The notes below the pieces were generated by a model. That model was not told the DNA's origin. It made no database searches and saw nothing but the letters and a program-made list of their open reading frames with translations. Source: Clostridia bacterium (GTDB lineage: Bacteria > Bacillota > Clostridia > Christensenellales > UBA1242). Taken from it: 64,000 nucleotides of DNA. The position numbers were made by a program, and so were the translations under genes. The DNA lies in the NCBI GenBank assembly GCA_028709705.1, contig JAQVWL010000002.1, positions 1 through 64,000 on the forward strand, read 5' to 3'. Of this stretch, positions 30,042-40,993 are shown piece by piece; the first letter of the stretch is position 1; every line of letters starts with the position of its first letter.

Positions 30042-32240
30042 TTATAGTTTTTTTAGTGGAGCAATTTCAAGCATTAAAGTTTTTACTCCAATGTCATTAA
30101 AATCAATATCGGCAGTTTTGCTTTCAAAATCTATATCCAAAATTTTGCCAATGCCAAATTTTGTGTGTAAAACGGAATCTCCTTTGTGATATAAATTGAT
30201 ATCAATTTTGGGTTTGTTTTGATTTAAAAACTGGTTATATGTTGAGGTATTTATTGCACTTTTTACAAAGTCAACTTGTGCGTTTGTTTTGCGAGTTGTG
30301 GTATTATTTGCAACGCTAATTGTTGCTCCTTTGTTAGTATAACCCAATTCGCCCAAAAACCTGCTTGGCATCATATAATCTCTATGACCATACAAAAATC
30401 TTGTTTTGCAATTACAAAAAAACAATCTTTCTTTTGCACGAGTTATTCCAACATACAAAAGTCTTCTTTCTTCTTCCATTTGCTCTTCATTGCCAAAAGA
30501 CCTTGAAATTGGGAATATTTTTTCTTCAAGCCCTACCAAAAACACGCATTTAAACTCCAAGCCTTTTACAGAGTGTACAGTTGCAACAATTGCGTTGTTA
30601 GTTTCATCAAGGGTGTCAATATCACTTATCAAAGAAACGCTTTGAAGATAATCATTTAATGTGTCTTGCGGATTTTTTGTTGCATAAGTTTGAATTGAAT
30701 ACAAAAGTTGGTCTATATTAAGCATTTTATCCATATCTTCTTCTGTTTTGTTTGGATAAGCTGACTTTATAGAAAAATACTTTACTATATTTTCAGCAAA
30801 TTCATTTAGCGGTGTCAACTCATATTCGGCATACAGTTTTTTATAAATTTCAGAAAAACTATTAATTTTATTTGTTATACTGTTTGGCAATTCAAAATTG
30901 TTTATTTTAAGACAAATATCAAGCAAGTAAGTCTGTTCCCTTTCGGCAATTTCTCTTATTTTTGCAATCGCACTATCGCCTATTCCACGCTTTGGAAAAT
31001 TAATTACCCGCAAAAATGCTTGCTCATCTTTGGGATTGATAAAAACTTTTAAATAAGATAAAACATTTTTTACTTCAACTCTGTCATAAAACTTAAACCC
31101 ACCAAAAACTTTGTGTGGAATATTGTATGAAAGCAACTTTTCTTCAAATTGAAAGGTAAGTGCATTTAGTCTTAACAAAATTGCAAAATCTTTATATTCA
31201 TAACCACAATTGTTAACCAAATAATGAATTGTGTTGGAAACATAGTCCGCTTCGGCTTGCTCGTCATAAAGTTCTTTTCTTTCTATTGGATACGCACCAT
31301 CAATATCACTCCAAAGAGTTTTGTCAATTCTGCTTTTATTGTTTTTTATCAATTTGTTGGCACAATCTAAAATGATTTTTGTTGAACGATAATTTCTTTC
31401 CAACTTGTATACTTTTACATTTTCAAAATCTTTTTTAAAGTTTGAAATGTTCTTAAAGTTTGCACCACGCCAAGTGTAAATACATTGGTCCTCATCACCC
31501 ACCACAAAAATATTTTTGTGTTTACTGCAAAGGAGTTTAACCAAGTCATATTGAATAATGTTTGTGTCTTGAAACTCATCAACTAAAACATATTGAAAAC
31601 GATTGGCATAATATTCTAAAACTTCTTTGTTGCAATATAAAAGTTTGTAAGTTTGAACGAGTAAATCATCAAAGTCAAGTGCATTATTTTCAACCAAATT
31701 TGTTTGATATTCTTTTATAATCGAAACAATCAACTCAATATCTTTTTCAAAAGCAAAGTCTTGAATATAACTTTCATATTTATAATTATTGTTTTTAAAA
31801 TTTGAAATATGGAACTTTACTGTTTTTTTAAAATTTTCATCAATAATATCTTTTTTTGTAAAAATATTTTTCAAAACTTTGTCTGTGTCGTTATCGGAAT
31901 ATATAGAAAAATTGCTATTAAATCTTACATCAAGTTTGTTAATATTAAGTCTTAAAATTTTTGCACACATAGAGTGAAAAGTTGAAATCCAAACCCTATC
32001 GCCTTTTTCCGTCATTGCAACAACTCGCTCTTTCATTTCGCCCGCGGCTTTGTTTGTAAAAGTAATTGCCAAAATATTTTCAGGACTTACACCCAAATTT
32101 TCTATCAAAAAAACAATTCTGTTTGTCAACAATCTTGTTTTTCCACTTCCTGCTCCTGCCGTAACCAAAACAGCACCTTGTGTTTGTTTAAGTGCTTCTA
32201 ATTGTTCATTATTCAATAAACTTAAATCTTTTTCTGTCAT
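30042..32240 (-). CDS. pcrA: UvrD/PcrA-family DNA helicase
   Basis: VTAGAGSGKTRLLTNRI, DEFQDTN, GDEDQCIYTWRGA, VHSVKGLEFKCVFLVGLEE. Confidence 0.95.
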   Translation of the reverse strand: MTEKDLSLLNNEQLEALKQTQGAVLVTAGAGSGKTRLLTNRIVFLIENLGVSPENILAITFTNKAAGEMKERVVAMTEKGDRVWISTFHSMCAKILRLNINKLDVRFNSNFSIYSDNDTDKVLKNIFTKKDIIDENFKKTVKFHISNFKNNNYKYESYIQDFAFEKDIELIVSIIKEYQTNLVENNALDFDDLLVQTYKLLYCNKEVLEYYANRFQYVLVDEFQDTNIIQYDLVKLLCSKHKNIFVVGDEDQCIYTWRGANFKNISNFKKDFENVKVYKLERNYRSTKIILDCANKLIKNNKSRIDKTLWSDIDGAYPIERKELYDEQAEADYVSNTIHYLVNNCGYEYKDFAILLRLNALTFQFEEKLLSYNIPHKVFGGFKFYDRVEVKNVLSYLKVFINPKDEQAFLRVINFPKRGIGDSAIAKIREIAEREQTYLLDICLKINNFELPNSITNKINSFSEIYKKLYAEYELTPLNEFAENIVKYFSIKSAYPNKTEEDMDKMLNIDQLLYSIQTYATKNPQDTLNDYLQSVSLISDIDTLDETNNAIVATVHSVKGLEFKCVFLVGLEEKIFPISRSFGNEEQMEEERRLLYVGITRAKERLFFCNCKTRFLYGHRDYMMPSRFLGELGYTNKGATISVANNTTTRKTNAQVDFVKSAINTSTYNQFLNQNKPKIDINLYHKGDSVLHTKFGIGKILDIDFESKTADIDFNDIGVKTLMLEIAPLKKL

Positions 32241-32290
32241 AACAATATTATAACATAATTAGCAAAAAAAGTAAAAAGGTTTTGCACCAA

Positions 32291-32623
32291 TTAAATAACC
32301 ATTGAATGTTCTTTTTCATACTTTCTTTTCAATTCTGAATATTTATCGGCCAAAACAAAAAAATATCGCTCTTGCTCCATCTTATTCAAATTGTTATATT
32401 TTTTATAATCAATAAGTCTTCCAATTGGGTTAAAAACATCTTTGTTGTCTTTTAATATCAAACATAACTGTTTATAAAGTTTTTCGTCTTCTTCTCTTGA
32501 AATGATTTTTACATTTTCTTTTATTTCAAAAAATTTGTTTTGCTCCGTTCGGCCTATTTCTCCTTTCAATCTTTTTTTGGCAATTAGCGCAAGCATTTTT
32601 AGACCTTGATTACAATTTTTCAT
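32291..32623 (-). CDS. Hypothetical protein (110 aa)
   Basis: ORF with GGAG RBS, no family recognised. Confidence 0.6.
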   Translation of the reverse strand: MKNCNQGLKMLALIAKKRLKGEIGRTEQNKFFEIKENVKIISREEDEKLYKQLCLILKDNKDVFNPIGRLIDYKKYNNLNKMEQERYFFVLADKYSELKRKYEKEHSMVI

Positions 32624-32822
32624 TTTATTCTCCTTAACTACTTTTATAAAATGATTGTATAAATATTATAACAAAATTGATTTAAAAATCAAAAAACAAC
32701 GGGGTTATAAAATTGTTGAATTTGTTCTATATTTAATGAATTTTGTTTTTAAAAATTGTTTTAAGACAAAACATATTGACAACAAAGTTTTAGTGTGATA
32801 TTTTTGTTTTAAGGAAAGAAGT

Positions 32823-33530
32823 ATGAAAGGAAATATTATTGTTATTTCAGGTACAGATGGTTGCGGAAAAGAAACTCAAACCAAAAAATTGTTTGATTAT
32901 TTAAGCCAAAAAAATTTTGAAATAAAAACGCAAAGTTTTCCAAACTATGATAGTTTGTCTGCCGGTCCCATAAAAATGTATTTGAATGGGGAGTTGGCAG
33001 AAAATGCAAACTTGATTGACCCTTATCAAGCATCTGTTCCGTTTTCGGTGGATAGATTTTGCACAATGAAAAAGTATGAACCATTTTTGAAAAAGGGCGG
33101 ACTTATGCTTTTGGATAGATATATGGAATCAAATTTAATTCATCAAGCGTGCAAAATTGATGACAACAAAAAAAAACAAAAGTTTGTTGATTGGCTTTAT
33201 GATTTTGAATTTAATGTTATGAAAATCCCTGCACCTGATATGGTATTTTTTTTGGATATGCCACCAGAAATGTCAATGGCTTTGGCAAAAAAAAGACAAG
33301 GCTTGAAAAGCGGAGAAAAAAAAGATATTCACGAACAAGACGCCAACCATTTGATAAATGCCTACAAAAATGGTATGGAAATTGCAAAAAAAAGCGGTTG
33401 GAATATTATTAGTTGCACAGAAAACGGTAAGATAAAAACTATTGAACAAATACATACAGAAATTGCAAAAACAGTTGATAACTTTTTGTTAAACAAAAAA
33501 TGCCTTAAACAAAATAATCAAGAGAAATAG
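32823..33530 (+). CDS. tmk: Thymidylate kinase
   Basis: VISGTDGCGKETQTKKL P-loop, LDRYMESNLIHQACK, dTMP kinase order. Confidence 0.9.
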   Translation: MKGNIIVISGTDGCGKETQTKKLFDYLSQKNFEIKTQSFPNYDSLSAGPIKMYLNGELAENANLIDPYQASVPFSVDRFCTMKKYEPFLKKGGLMLLDRYMESNLIHQACKIDDNKKKQKFVDWLYDFEFNVMKIPAPDMVFFLDMPPEMSMALAKKRQGLKSGEKKDIHEQDANHLINAYKNGMEIAKKSGWNIISCTENGKIKTIEQIHTEIAKTVDNFLLNKKCLKQNNQEK

Positions 33531-34041
33531 TGCCATAATTTTTGGTGCAATCAAGAGCAAAAAAATTTTGCTCTATTTTTTTTGTTTTTAATCTTTCACA
33601 AACAATTATTCCATTTTCAGCAAGTAAGTTCTTTTCTTTTATTTTTTGTAAGCACTGATAGTACAAGCCACTTTCATATGGTGGGTCTAAAATTATTAAG
33701 TCAAATTTTTCTTCAAACTTTTTAAGTGCAACTAAACAATCTTTTTGAAAAACTTCAATTTGAGTGTTGTTGTTTTTAAGGTTTAAACTAGAAATATTGT
33801 TTTTTGTCAATGCAATACTTTTTGCGTTGCTATCGCAAAACACTACTTTTTTTGCATTTCGACTTATTGCTTCAATCCCCAAAGCACCGCTTCCACAAAA
33901 CAAATCAAGCACAGCAGTATTTTCTATTTGAAACTGCAATTTTGTAAAAAGTGCTTGCTTTATTATATCTAATGTTGGGCGAATGTCGTGTTTGGGTGGA
34001 AATAATTTTTTACCTTTAAATTGTCCTGATATTATTCTCAT
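33505..34041 (-). CDS. rsmD: 16S rRNA (guanine966-N2)-methyltransferase
   Basis: MRIISGQFKGKKL…RPTLDIIKQALF…LDLFCGSGALGIEAISR…LDPPY. Confidence 0.94.
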   Translation of the reverse strand: MRIISGQFKGKKLFPPKHDIRPTLDIIKQALFTKLQFQIENTAVLDLFCGSGALGIEAISRNAKKVVFCDSNAKSIALTKNNISSLNLKNNNTQIEVFQKDCLVALKKFEEKFDLIILDPPYESGLYYQCLQKIKEKNLLAENGIIVCERLKTKKIEQNFFALDCTKNYGTISLDYFV

Positions 34042-34076
34042 TTGATTATTTTAACAAAAATATTAGAAATTGTAAA

Positions 34077-35120
34077 TTAATTTATTATTATATAATTCAT
34101 TCTTAAATAATTTATATTTGTTAAAATTTCATAAGGTATTGTTTCACAATTTTTTGCCCAACGAAAAGCATTGTCAAAAACCAAAACTTCATCAAAAACT
34201 TTTGCATTAAGATTTGTTATATCGAAAAAAAACATATCCATACAAACATTCCCCACAATAGTGCATTTTTTGTTTTTTATTTTTACAGTTGAGTTTTTGC
34301 ATAACTTTCGGTTTATGCCATCAGCATAGCCAAGTGGAACCACTGCAATTTTGGTTGATTTTTTGCAAATGTAACCATTTGAGTAGCCAACTCTGTCACC
34401 TTTTTCTAGTTGCAAAATTTTTATTATTTGACTTTTTATTCTTACAACCAAATTTGGTTTTGTGTATAAATCAATTCCAATCCTAAACATATAGTCTGTG
34501 TATTTTTCAATGTTTATATTTTGCAAAACTGCACTTCCACCTATATGTTTTATAGGGTCAAAAATTGGCGGAATTAAATCAACAAATTCTTTAAACAATT
34601 TTAATTGCTTGTTGAAAAATACTATGTCACAGTCAGCAGTAGAAAAATGCGAAAAAATACCTTCAAAAATAAAAAATTTATTATTTTTAATTAATTTAAA
34701 TATATTTTTTAATTCTTTTTTATTATTTATTCCAAGTCTATTCATACCTGAATTTATTTTTATATGTATTTTTATTTTTTTTATTATATAATTATCTTTA
34801 TATAATTTAATTATATTTTCTATTTGATTTATATTGTCAATTGTAACACTTATATTATTGTCTATTGCGGTTAAAAAATCGCTTAATATTCCAACAATCA
34901 AAATAGGTGTATATTTGTCAAACTCTCTTATTTGTAAAGCTTCTTGCAAGTTTGCAACACCAAAAAATTTCGCCTTGCCGAAAAGTGTTTTGCAAATTGT
35001 TTCCAATCCGCAACCATAGGCATTTGCTTTTACCATTGCACAAATATTTTTTGATTTTAAACTTTCAAAATTTTTTAGCAATTTTTTTTTGTAAATAATA
35101 AAATCAGAATAATATAACAT
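34077..35120 (-). CDS. alr: Alanine racemase
   Basis: AMVKANAYGCGL PLP-lysine motif; KINSGMNRLGI; VGNVCMDMFFFDIT. Confidence 0.95.
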   Translation of the reverse strand: MLYYSDFIIYKKKLLKNFESLKSKNICAMVKANAYGCGLETICKTLFGKAKFFGVANLQEALQIREFDKYTPILIVGILSDFLTAIDNNISVTIDNINQIENIIKLYKDNYIIKKIKIHIKINSGMNRLGINNKKELKNIFKLIKNNKFFIFEGIFSHFSTADCDIVFFNKQLKLFKEFVDLIPPIFDPIKHIGGSAVLQNINIEKYTDYMFRIGIDLYTKPNLVVRIKSQIIKILQLEKGDRVGYSNGYICKKSTKIAVVPLGYADGINRKLCKNSTVKIKNKKCTIVGNVCMDMFFFDITNLNAKVFDEVLVFDNAFRWAKNCETIPYEILTNINYLRMNYIIIN

Positions 35121-35167
35121 ATTAATTTATATTATTATTTTATTGTTTTAGTGAAAATTATTTATAT

Positions 35168-36862
35168 TTAATTTTCATTTACATTTAACGACAAATATTC
35201 TGCAATGCTTGTATTTCCATTTAACACAGCATCTTTGCAAGAATCAGTTAAACTAATCATTCCATTTTCTTCTGCAACTTTTCTTATTTCTTCAACTGAT
35301 GTTTTTTTGTTAATCAAATTTCTTAACTTTTCATTTACATACATAATTTCGTGCACCGCCATTCTGCCCTTGTAACCTGAGTCGTTGCAAAACTGACAAC
35401 CACTTGGTCTGCAAATAGTGGCAGGTGTATCTAACCCCAAAATTTGCATTTCTTTTTCTGTTGTTTTGCTTTTTTTCTTACACATTGGACACAGTTTTTT
35501 GACAAGTCTTTGAGAAATTACCCCAACTATCGAATCGCCCACAAGATAACTGCTAACCCCCATATCCATAAGTCTTGTTACTGCACCCGGGGCATCGTTT
35601 GTGTGAAGTGTGCTAAAAACCAAATGCCCAGTTATTGCAGCACGTATTCCAATTTGTGCAGTTTCTTCATCACGAATTTCTCCAATCATAATAACATCTG
35701 GGTCTTGCCTTAAAATACTTCTTAATGCAGTGGCAAAAGTCATATTCGCTTTTGTGTTTACTTGTGTTTGGTTTACGCCTTTCATTGTATATTCAACAGG
35801 GTCTTCTACTGTTACAATATTTACTTGCGCCTTGTTAACTTCTTTTAAAAAACTATACAAAGTTGTTGACTTTCCGCAACCTGTTGGGCCTGTAAGCAAG
35901 ATAAGCCCGTGCGGGTGACCAAGTATTTTGTCAATCACCAAATTTTCTTCCATTGTAAAACCTAGGTCTTTTCTGCTGAAATTGAAAGAACTTTTATCCA
36001 AAATTCTTATTGCAAACTTTTCGCCATAAACAGTAGGAAGAGTTGAAACACGAAAATCGTATTCAGCACCATTTACAACCATATTTATTCTTCCATCTTG
36101 CGGAATACGACGTTCGGCAATATTCATACCAGAAATAATTTTCAATCTTGCACATACTGCTGGATATGACTCAATGGGAAAACTAACCCTATCTGACAAA
36201 TCGCCATCAATTCTATATCTTACTTTTACATCGTTTTCATAAGGTTCAATATGTATATCACTTGCCCTAAAAGGAATTGCTTCTTTGATAAAAGAATCTA
36301 TAAGGCGAACAGCAGGGGCATTTATAACATCAGTATTTTTGTCAAATTGTTTGCCATCTTGCGACAAAACTTTTTCAGTTTTTTTGTTTTTTTCTCTTTC
36401 CAAATCACTTAAAGCATTGGCTGTTGATTTTACCGCAACAATAGAGTCAATAAATGTGTCTATTTGTTTTTGCGGAACAAAAACATAATCTACTGCGCCA
36501 TTGTAAAAAGTTGAAATAATTGACTTTGCCATAACATCAATTGGTTTGCCAACTGCAACAAGCATAACAGCATTTTTGTCTACACAAATAGGAACAATTT
36601 TATGCTTTTTCAAAAATGACAAACTAAATTTTTCAAGCAATTCTTGGTCAACATCAAGCATTCCCATATCCACAAAAGGAATGTTCAAAAAATCTCCTAA
36701 TATTGAAAAATAAGTGGACAAATCACAAATATTGTTTTCAACCAAATATTCAGCCAATTTCATTTTTTTGGTCTTAATTTCATCTAAAATTGTTTGAATT
36801 TGGTTCTTTTTTATTAGTTTTTTGTAAACTAAATGTAGCAAAATTTCATTATATAAATTCAT
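35168..36862 (-). CDS. pilB: Type IV pilus / T2SS assembly ATPase (PilB/GspE)
   Basis: GPTGCGKSTTLYSFL, IMIGEIRDEETAQIGIRAAITGHLVFSTLHTND, CxxC zinc motif. Confidence 0.96.
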   Translation of the reverse strand: MNLYNEILLHLVYKKLIKKNQIQTILDEIKTKKMKLAEYLVENNICDLSTYFSILGDFLNIPFVDMGMLDVDQELLEKFSLSFLKKHKIVPICVDKNAVMLVAVGKPIDVMAKSIISTFYNGAVDYVFVPQKQIDTFIDSIVAVKSTANALSDLEREKNKKTEKVLSQDGKQFDKNTDVINAPAVRLIDSFIKEAIPFRASDIHIEPYENDVKVRYRIDGDLSDRVSFPIESYPAVCARLKIISGMNIAERRIPQDGRINMVVNGAEYDFRVSTLPTVYGEKFAIRILDKSSFNFSRKDLGFTMEENLVIDKILGHPHGLILLTGPTGCGKSTTLYSFLKEVNKAQVNIVTVEDPVEYTMKGVNQTQVNTKANMTFATALRSILRQDPDVIMIGEIRDEETAQIGIRAAITGHLVFSTLHTNDAPGAVTRLMDMGVSSYLVGDSIVGVISQRLVKKLCPMCKKKSKTTEKEMQILGLDTPATICRPSGCQFCNDSGYKGRMAVHEIMYVNEKLRNLINKKTSVEEIRKVAEENGMISLTDSCKDAVLNGNTSIAEYLSLNVNEN

Positions 36863-36875
36863 TTTTTCTCCTTTA

Positions 36876-38084
36876 TTATGCCAAGTTTTCCATTATTGAA
36901 ATTAGTGGCGAATAAACCGCAACAAATATTATGCCAATCAAAACACCCATAACTAGCATTAATGCTGGTTGCAAAAGTGAAGTTAGGGAATTTAATGTGA
37001 TTTGAAGTTGCTCATCAAAATAATCACACGAGCGAATTAAAACATCTTCCAAACTCGCTGTTTTTTCTCCTATGGAAACCATTTGTATAAGCATAACGGG
37101 AAATATTTCCATTTTTTCTAACGCTGTTGTTAACTTTACACCTTTTTTAACATCTTCAATTGCTTTTTCAAATTTTTTTTCAACAAATTTGTTGCCCAGA
37201 ACTTTTTTTATTACTTCCATACATTCAACCATATTCATACCGCTTGCTAGCAACAACCCAAAACCTCGGCTAAATTTTGAAGTGACAGAAGCAATTTGAT
37301 ATTTTTTAAATAGTGGCATTTTGATTTTTAACATATCTGTAAAATATCTGCCCCTTTTTGTTTTTTTGTACATTTTAAAAACTAGCCAAATTCCTACCAT
37401 TATCAAAAAAATCATTTTCCAATTTTCTATAAAAAAATCGCTTGCAACAAATATTGCTTGTGTTAAAGGGGGCATTTCTATGTTTAATTGCGAAAGTGAA
37501 TTTCTAAATGTTGGCACAACAAAGACTAACATAATTGCAAGAATACCCACCATCATTATCATTAAAGTGATTGGGTATACCATTGCGGATTTTACCTTGC
37601 CACGAGTTTTTTGTTCGGTTTCATAATAATCTGCAACATTGTTCAAAATTTTTTCTAGCGAACTGCTCATTTCCCCAACATACACCATATTTCTAAAAAA
37701 GTCAGGGAATATTTTTTTGTGTTTTTCCATTGCTTCTGACATAAGCTTTCCCGCTTTTACATCTTCATATAACATACTTAAAATTTTTTTAAAATATTGA
37801 GTATATGGTTGATTTTTTAACACTTCAAGACAATTTACTATCTCTATTGAAGAGTTTAACATTATTGAAAGTTGTCTGCAAAAAGATGTAAGTTCTTTGA
37901 TTGAAATTTTGCCAGTTAAAGAGAAAAAAGGATTGGGCGACTTGTCTGAAACCACTTTGCAAGAAAGCAAAAACAATTGTTGGTCAGAAAGTTGCTTTCT
38001 TAAATGCTCTTCACTTTCTGCCAAAAAAATACCGCTAAATTTTTTTCGGTTAATATTTATTGCAACATATTTATATTTTTTCAC
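36876..38084 (-). CDS. pilC: Type II secretion F domain inner-membrane protein (PilC/GspF)
   Basis: ELTSFCRQLSIMLNSSIEIVNCLEVL… and duplicated T2SF domains. Confidence 0.93.
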   Translation of the reverse strand: MKKYKYVAININRKKFSGIFLAESEEHLRKQLSDQQLFLLSCKVVSDKSPNPFFSLTGKISIKELTSFCRQLSIMLNSSIEIVNCLEVLKNQPYTQYFKKILSMLYEDVKAGKLMSEAMEKHKKIFPDFFRNMVYVGEMSSSLEKILNNVADYYETEQKTRGKVKSAMVYPITLMIMMVGILAIMLVFVVPTFRNSLSQLNIEMPPLTQAIFVASDFFIENWKMIFLIMVGIWLVFKMYKKTKRGRYFTDMLKIKMPLFKKYQIASVTSKFSRGFGLLLASGMNMVECMEVIKKVLGNKFVEKKFEKAIEDVKKGVKLTTALEKMEIFPVMLIQMVSIGEKTASLEDVLIRSCDYFDEQLQITLNSLTSLLQPALMLVMGVLIGIIFVAVYSPLISIMENLA

Positions 38085-38093
38085 AACTTCTCC

Positions 38094-38867
38094 TTATGCA
38101 AATAAATTTATATACCAATTTATCACCTGCTCGCCCAAAAACAATGCAAGCAAGACACCGCTTGCCAAAAATGGAGCGAAGGGATATTCTTTGCCTTTTT
38201 CTTTTTGCAATTTTTGTGCAAAAATTAAAACAATACTGCCAACGACCACGCCAACGAACAAGGCAAACAAAATGTTTTGCCAGCCAACGACAAGCCCGCA
38301 AACTGCCATAAGTTTTATGTCACCAATTCCCAAGGCTTCTTTTTTGAAAAAAATCAAACCGCAACCATAAAAGAATAACAAAACCCCACCGCCAACAAAA
38401 AAACCAATAATGCGGTCAAGAATTGCAATATTGCTTGTAAAAATTAAAGACAAAACACCCAAAACCAAAAGCACAATTTGAAAGCGGTCCGGAATAAATT
38501 TGTGCTCTAAATCTATAAATGCAACCACTAGTAAAAAAGAACAAAAAAACATATAAATAATTGCCAAAATTATGCTTGTGTTCCAAAAAAACAAAACACA
38601 AGCAAGCCACAATATTGTATTTAAAATTTCCACAAAGGTATATCTAAAAGGAATGTGCGTTTTGCAAAAACTGCATTTGCCTTTCAAAAAAATATAAGAA
38701 AAAATTGGAATATTGTGATACCATTTCAAAGTGTTGTTACATTTTGAGCAAAAAGAATTTGGTTTGACAATACTCAAATTGTTTGGAACTCGAAAAATAA
38801 GCACATTTAAAAAACTGCCAACGCAAAGTCCTATTAAACCAATTAAAATATAAATCAATATTTCCAT
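38094..38867 (-). CDS. pilD: Prepilin peptidase
   Basis: CSKCNNTLKWYHNIPIFSY, CSFCKTHI, multipass with GIGDIKLMA. Confidence 0.95.
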   Translation of the reverse strand: MEILIYILIGLIGLCVGSFLNVLIFRVPNNLSIVKPNSFCSKCNNTLKWYHNIPIFSYIFLKGKCSFCKTHIPFRYTFVEILNTILWLACVLFFWNTSIILAIIYMFFCSFLLVVAFIDLEHKFIPDRFQIVLLVLGVLSLIFTSNIAILDRIIGFFVGGGVLLFFYGCGLIFFKKEALGIGDIKLMAVCGLVVGWQNILFALFVGVVVGSIVLIFAQKLQKEKGKEYPFAPFLASGVLLALFLGEQVINWYINLFA

Positions 38868-38876
38868 TTTTTCCCC

Positions 38877-39272
38877 TTATTTCGCTATGTTCCAACTTGT
38901 CACAATTCCGTTTTCTTTTTCCACTGTGGCAAATGTTATTGTTTGATAATAATTTTTTACTGCCAAAATTTCTATTGTTTCTGTTGTTGTTATTTCAAAA
39001 CAAAAATTGTCATTTATGCTACTTAATTTGGTTGTGTTATCCAAAATTTCTTCTATATAATTTTGATATAACAATTTAAAGTTTGCTATGTTCAAGTCAA
39101 CAAAGTTTTGCGTGTGCTGATAAATTTGCTCGGTTTTTTCAAATTTGGTTATTTGGGTTTTTGCATAAATGTTTGTTGAAGTTGCCAAAACAAGTAGCAA
39201 ATTGCTAAGGGCAAGCACAAGCACCATTGCGACCATTGTTGAAGCAAGAGCAAATCCTTTTTTGTTTTTCAT
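38877..39272 (-). CDS. Pilin-like protein (131 aa)
   Basis: MKNKKGFALASTMVAMVLVLALSNLLLVLA prepilin-like N terminus. Confidence 0.7.
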   Translation of the reverse strand: MKNKKGFALASTMVAMVLVLALSNLLLVLATSTNIYAKTQITKFEKTEQIYQHTQNFVDLNIANFKLLYQNYIEEILDNTTKLSSINDNFCFEITTTETIEILAVKNYYQTITFATVEKENGIVTSWNIAK

Positions 39273-39731
39273 TTATGCCACCGCCTTGAAAAATGGATTA
39301 TCCATTTGATAAATTTGTTTTTCTGCTTTCAAAACTTTTGCCCAAAAACTAACTTGATTTTCTGTCAATGCAATTTCAAATACTATTTTTATTTTGCCAT
39401 CAGAATTTGGCGACAAATTGTTGTCAAAATTTATTGTATATTCTGTTGTTTGTGGTGTAAGTGGTTTTGGATTTATTGAGTTTGCTTCAAGTGCGAAAAA
39501 AAGATTTTGTTCAAACATTGTTGTGCTAAAACTTTCGTTTTGGATAAAACTGCTTGCCATAAAAGTTGTTAAAATATTGTTTGTTTGGTTGATTGCCAAA
39601 GTTGTAATTGTTGATTTTTGATAATTGCTGTTCACAAAAAGGCATAAGGAAAAAAACGAAAAAGACATAACAAGTATAATCGCTATTGCAATTACTGTTT
39701 CGGTCAACATATACCCCTTTTTGTGTTCCAT
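39273..39731 (-). CDS. Prepilin-like protein
   Basis: MEHKKGYMLTETVIAIAIILVMSF; internal start removes overlap with upstream gene. Confidence 0.72.
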   Translation of the reverse strand: MEHKKGYMLTETVIAIAIILVMSFSFFSLCLFVNSNYQKSTITTLAINQTNNILTTFMASSFIQNESFSTTMFEQNLFFALEANSINPKPLTPQTTEYTINFDNNLSPNSDGKIKIVFEIALTENQVSFWAKVLKAEKQIYQMDNPFFKAVA

Positions 39732-39741
39732 AATTTCCCCA

Positions 39742-40992
39742 CTAACTTTTTTTTGTGTTTTTAAACAAACTTGATATTTTTTTGAAAATCTTTCTTGCAT
39801 TGAAACCAATATTCATTTTTAAAGTTGCAATAACACCTTGCTTTTCTTTGTTGATAAAATTTTGCCCCCTGTTAAACACAACCGCATAAAGCATTCCATA
39901 CAAATCCATATATTCAGTTAATGAACATTTGTCAATAGTTTCTTTGCTAAAATTTTTTATTTTTATTTTGTCTTCATTTTCGGTTTGAAAAACAGAAGTA
40001 AATTCTGTTGCTATATTTACAATTGCATATTCAGGTTCAGGAAAAGAATAATTATCCACAACGCTTTTTTTGAGAAGCAATATGTGTTTTATAAAAGTTA
40101 TAAAATTTGTTTTTAGCAAATCATTTTTTTCTGAAAAATCAGAATGTAAAAATTTGGCAAAATGTTTTTTGGTGTTTTGCAAATTTTTGTAATAGTTGTC
40201 AAAATCTCTATTTTCAAATTCATCTATTATCTCTTCTTGATTTTTTGCACCAATCAAAGATTTTTTTGCTTTTGCTTGTTCTTTTGCGTTAAAAACTGCA
40301 AATTCGGCAACTGTGTTTTGATAAAAATCTGATTCTGCTTGGTTTGAGTTTAAAAAGTTGTTGCCAAAGGGTAGTGATGTAAAACATATTGTTTTGTCTT
40401 TGCTGACATAAGCAAGTTGGGAGTTTTTTTCGGATATATTTAAGATAATGTGATTGCTGTGTTTGATTTTGTTGCCAAGTGCCAAAAAACTGTTTACAAT
40501 GCAATTTGCATCATAAGAAATATTTTTTAGGTTAAGGTTGTGTTTTTTGGTTGCAGTTATGCAATCACGAATAATGTCTTTGTTGATTATTGTGTTTGAA
40601 TATATGTAATTCTTTTTTGTTTTTGTCAAAATTGTGCTGTTGATTTCCAAACTTTTATAATTGAAATATAATTTTTTTAGTTCAGTTTTTAAGGCATCTT
40701 TCATTTTGTTTTTTGGCATTATGGGAATTTTGACCAAATCAATGCCAACAAAATAATCAGGCAAAACAATATAAACATCTGGGTTGTCAAGAGTTTTGTC
40801 CATAAGATAAATATTTAAAACACTGTCTAGTATTTCAAAAATTTTTTTGTTGTCTATCAAAGTCTTATCACAAACATATTGTTCAATGTTAACTCTTTTG
40901 AAATCGTTTCCATAATTTTGCATTATTTTTATTGTGTAATCTTTTGTGTTAAGACCAATAACCAAGTTTTGTATTTTTTTACTTAAAGCCAT
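39742..40992 (-). CDS. PilM-like pilus assembly protein (actin-fold candidate)
   Basis: Position in pilus cluster and PilM-like layout; weak motif support. Confidence 0.55.
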   Translation of the reverse strand: MALSKKIQNLVIGLNTKDYTIKIMQNYGNDFKRVNIEQYVCDKTLIDNKKIFEILDSVLNIYLMDKTLDNPDVYIVLPDYFVGIDLVKIPIMPKNKMKDALKTELKKLYFNYKSLEINSTILTKTKKNYIYSNTIINKDIIRDCITATKKHNLNLKNISYDANCIVNSFLALGNKIKHSNHIILNISEKNSQLAYVSKDKTICFTSLPFGNNFLNSNQAESDFYQNTVAEFAVFNAKEQAKAKKSLIGAKNQEEIIDEFENRDFDNYYKNLQNTKKHFAKFLHSDFSEKNDLLKTNFITFIKHILLLKKSVVDNYSFPEPEYAIVNIATEFTSVFQTENEDKIKIKNFSKETIDKCSLTEYMDLYGMLYAVVFNRGQNFINKEKQGVIATLKMNIGFNARKIFKKISSLFKNTKKS

Positions 40993-40993
40993 T

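Noticed and set aside
32823-33530. Unusual P-loop (GTDGCGKETQT) in thymidylate kinase as a novel kinase
   Set aside because: The overall sequence is typical of dTMP kinase; a single substitution is not enough for a new function.
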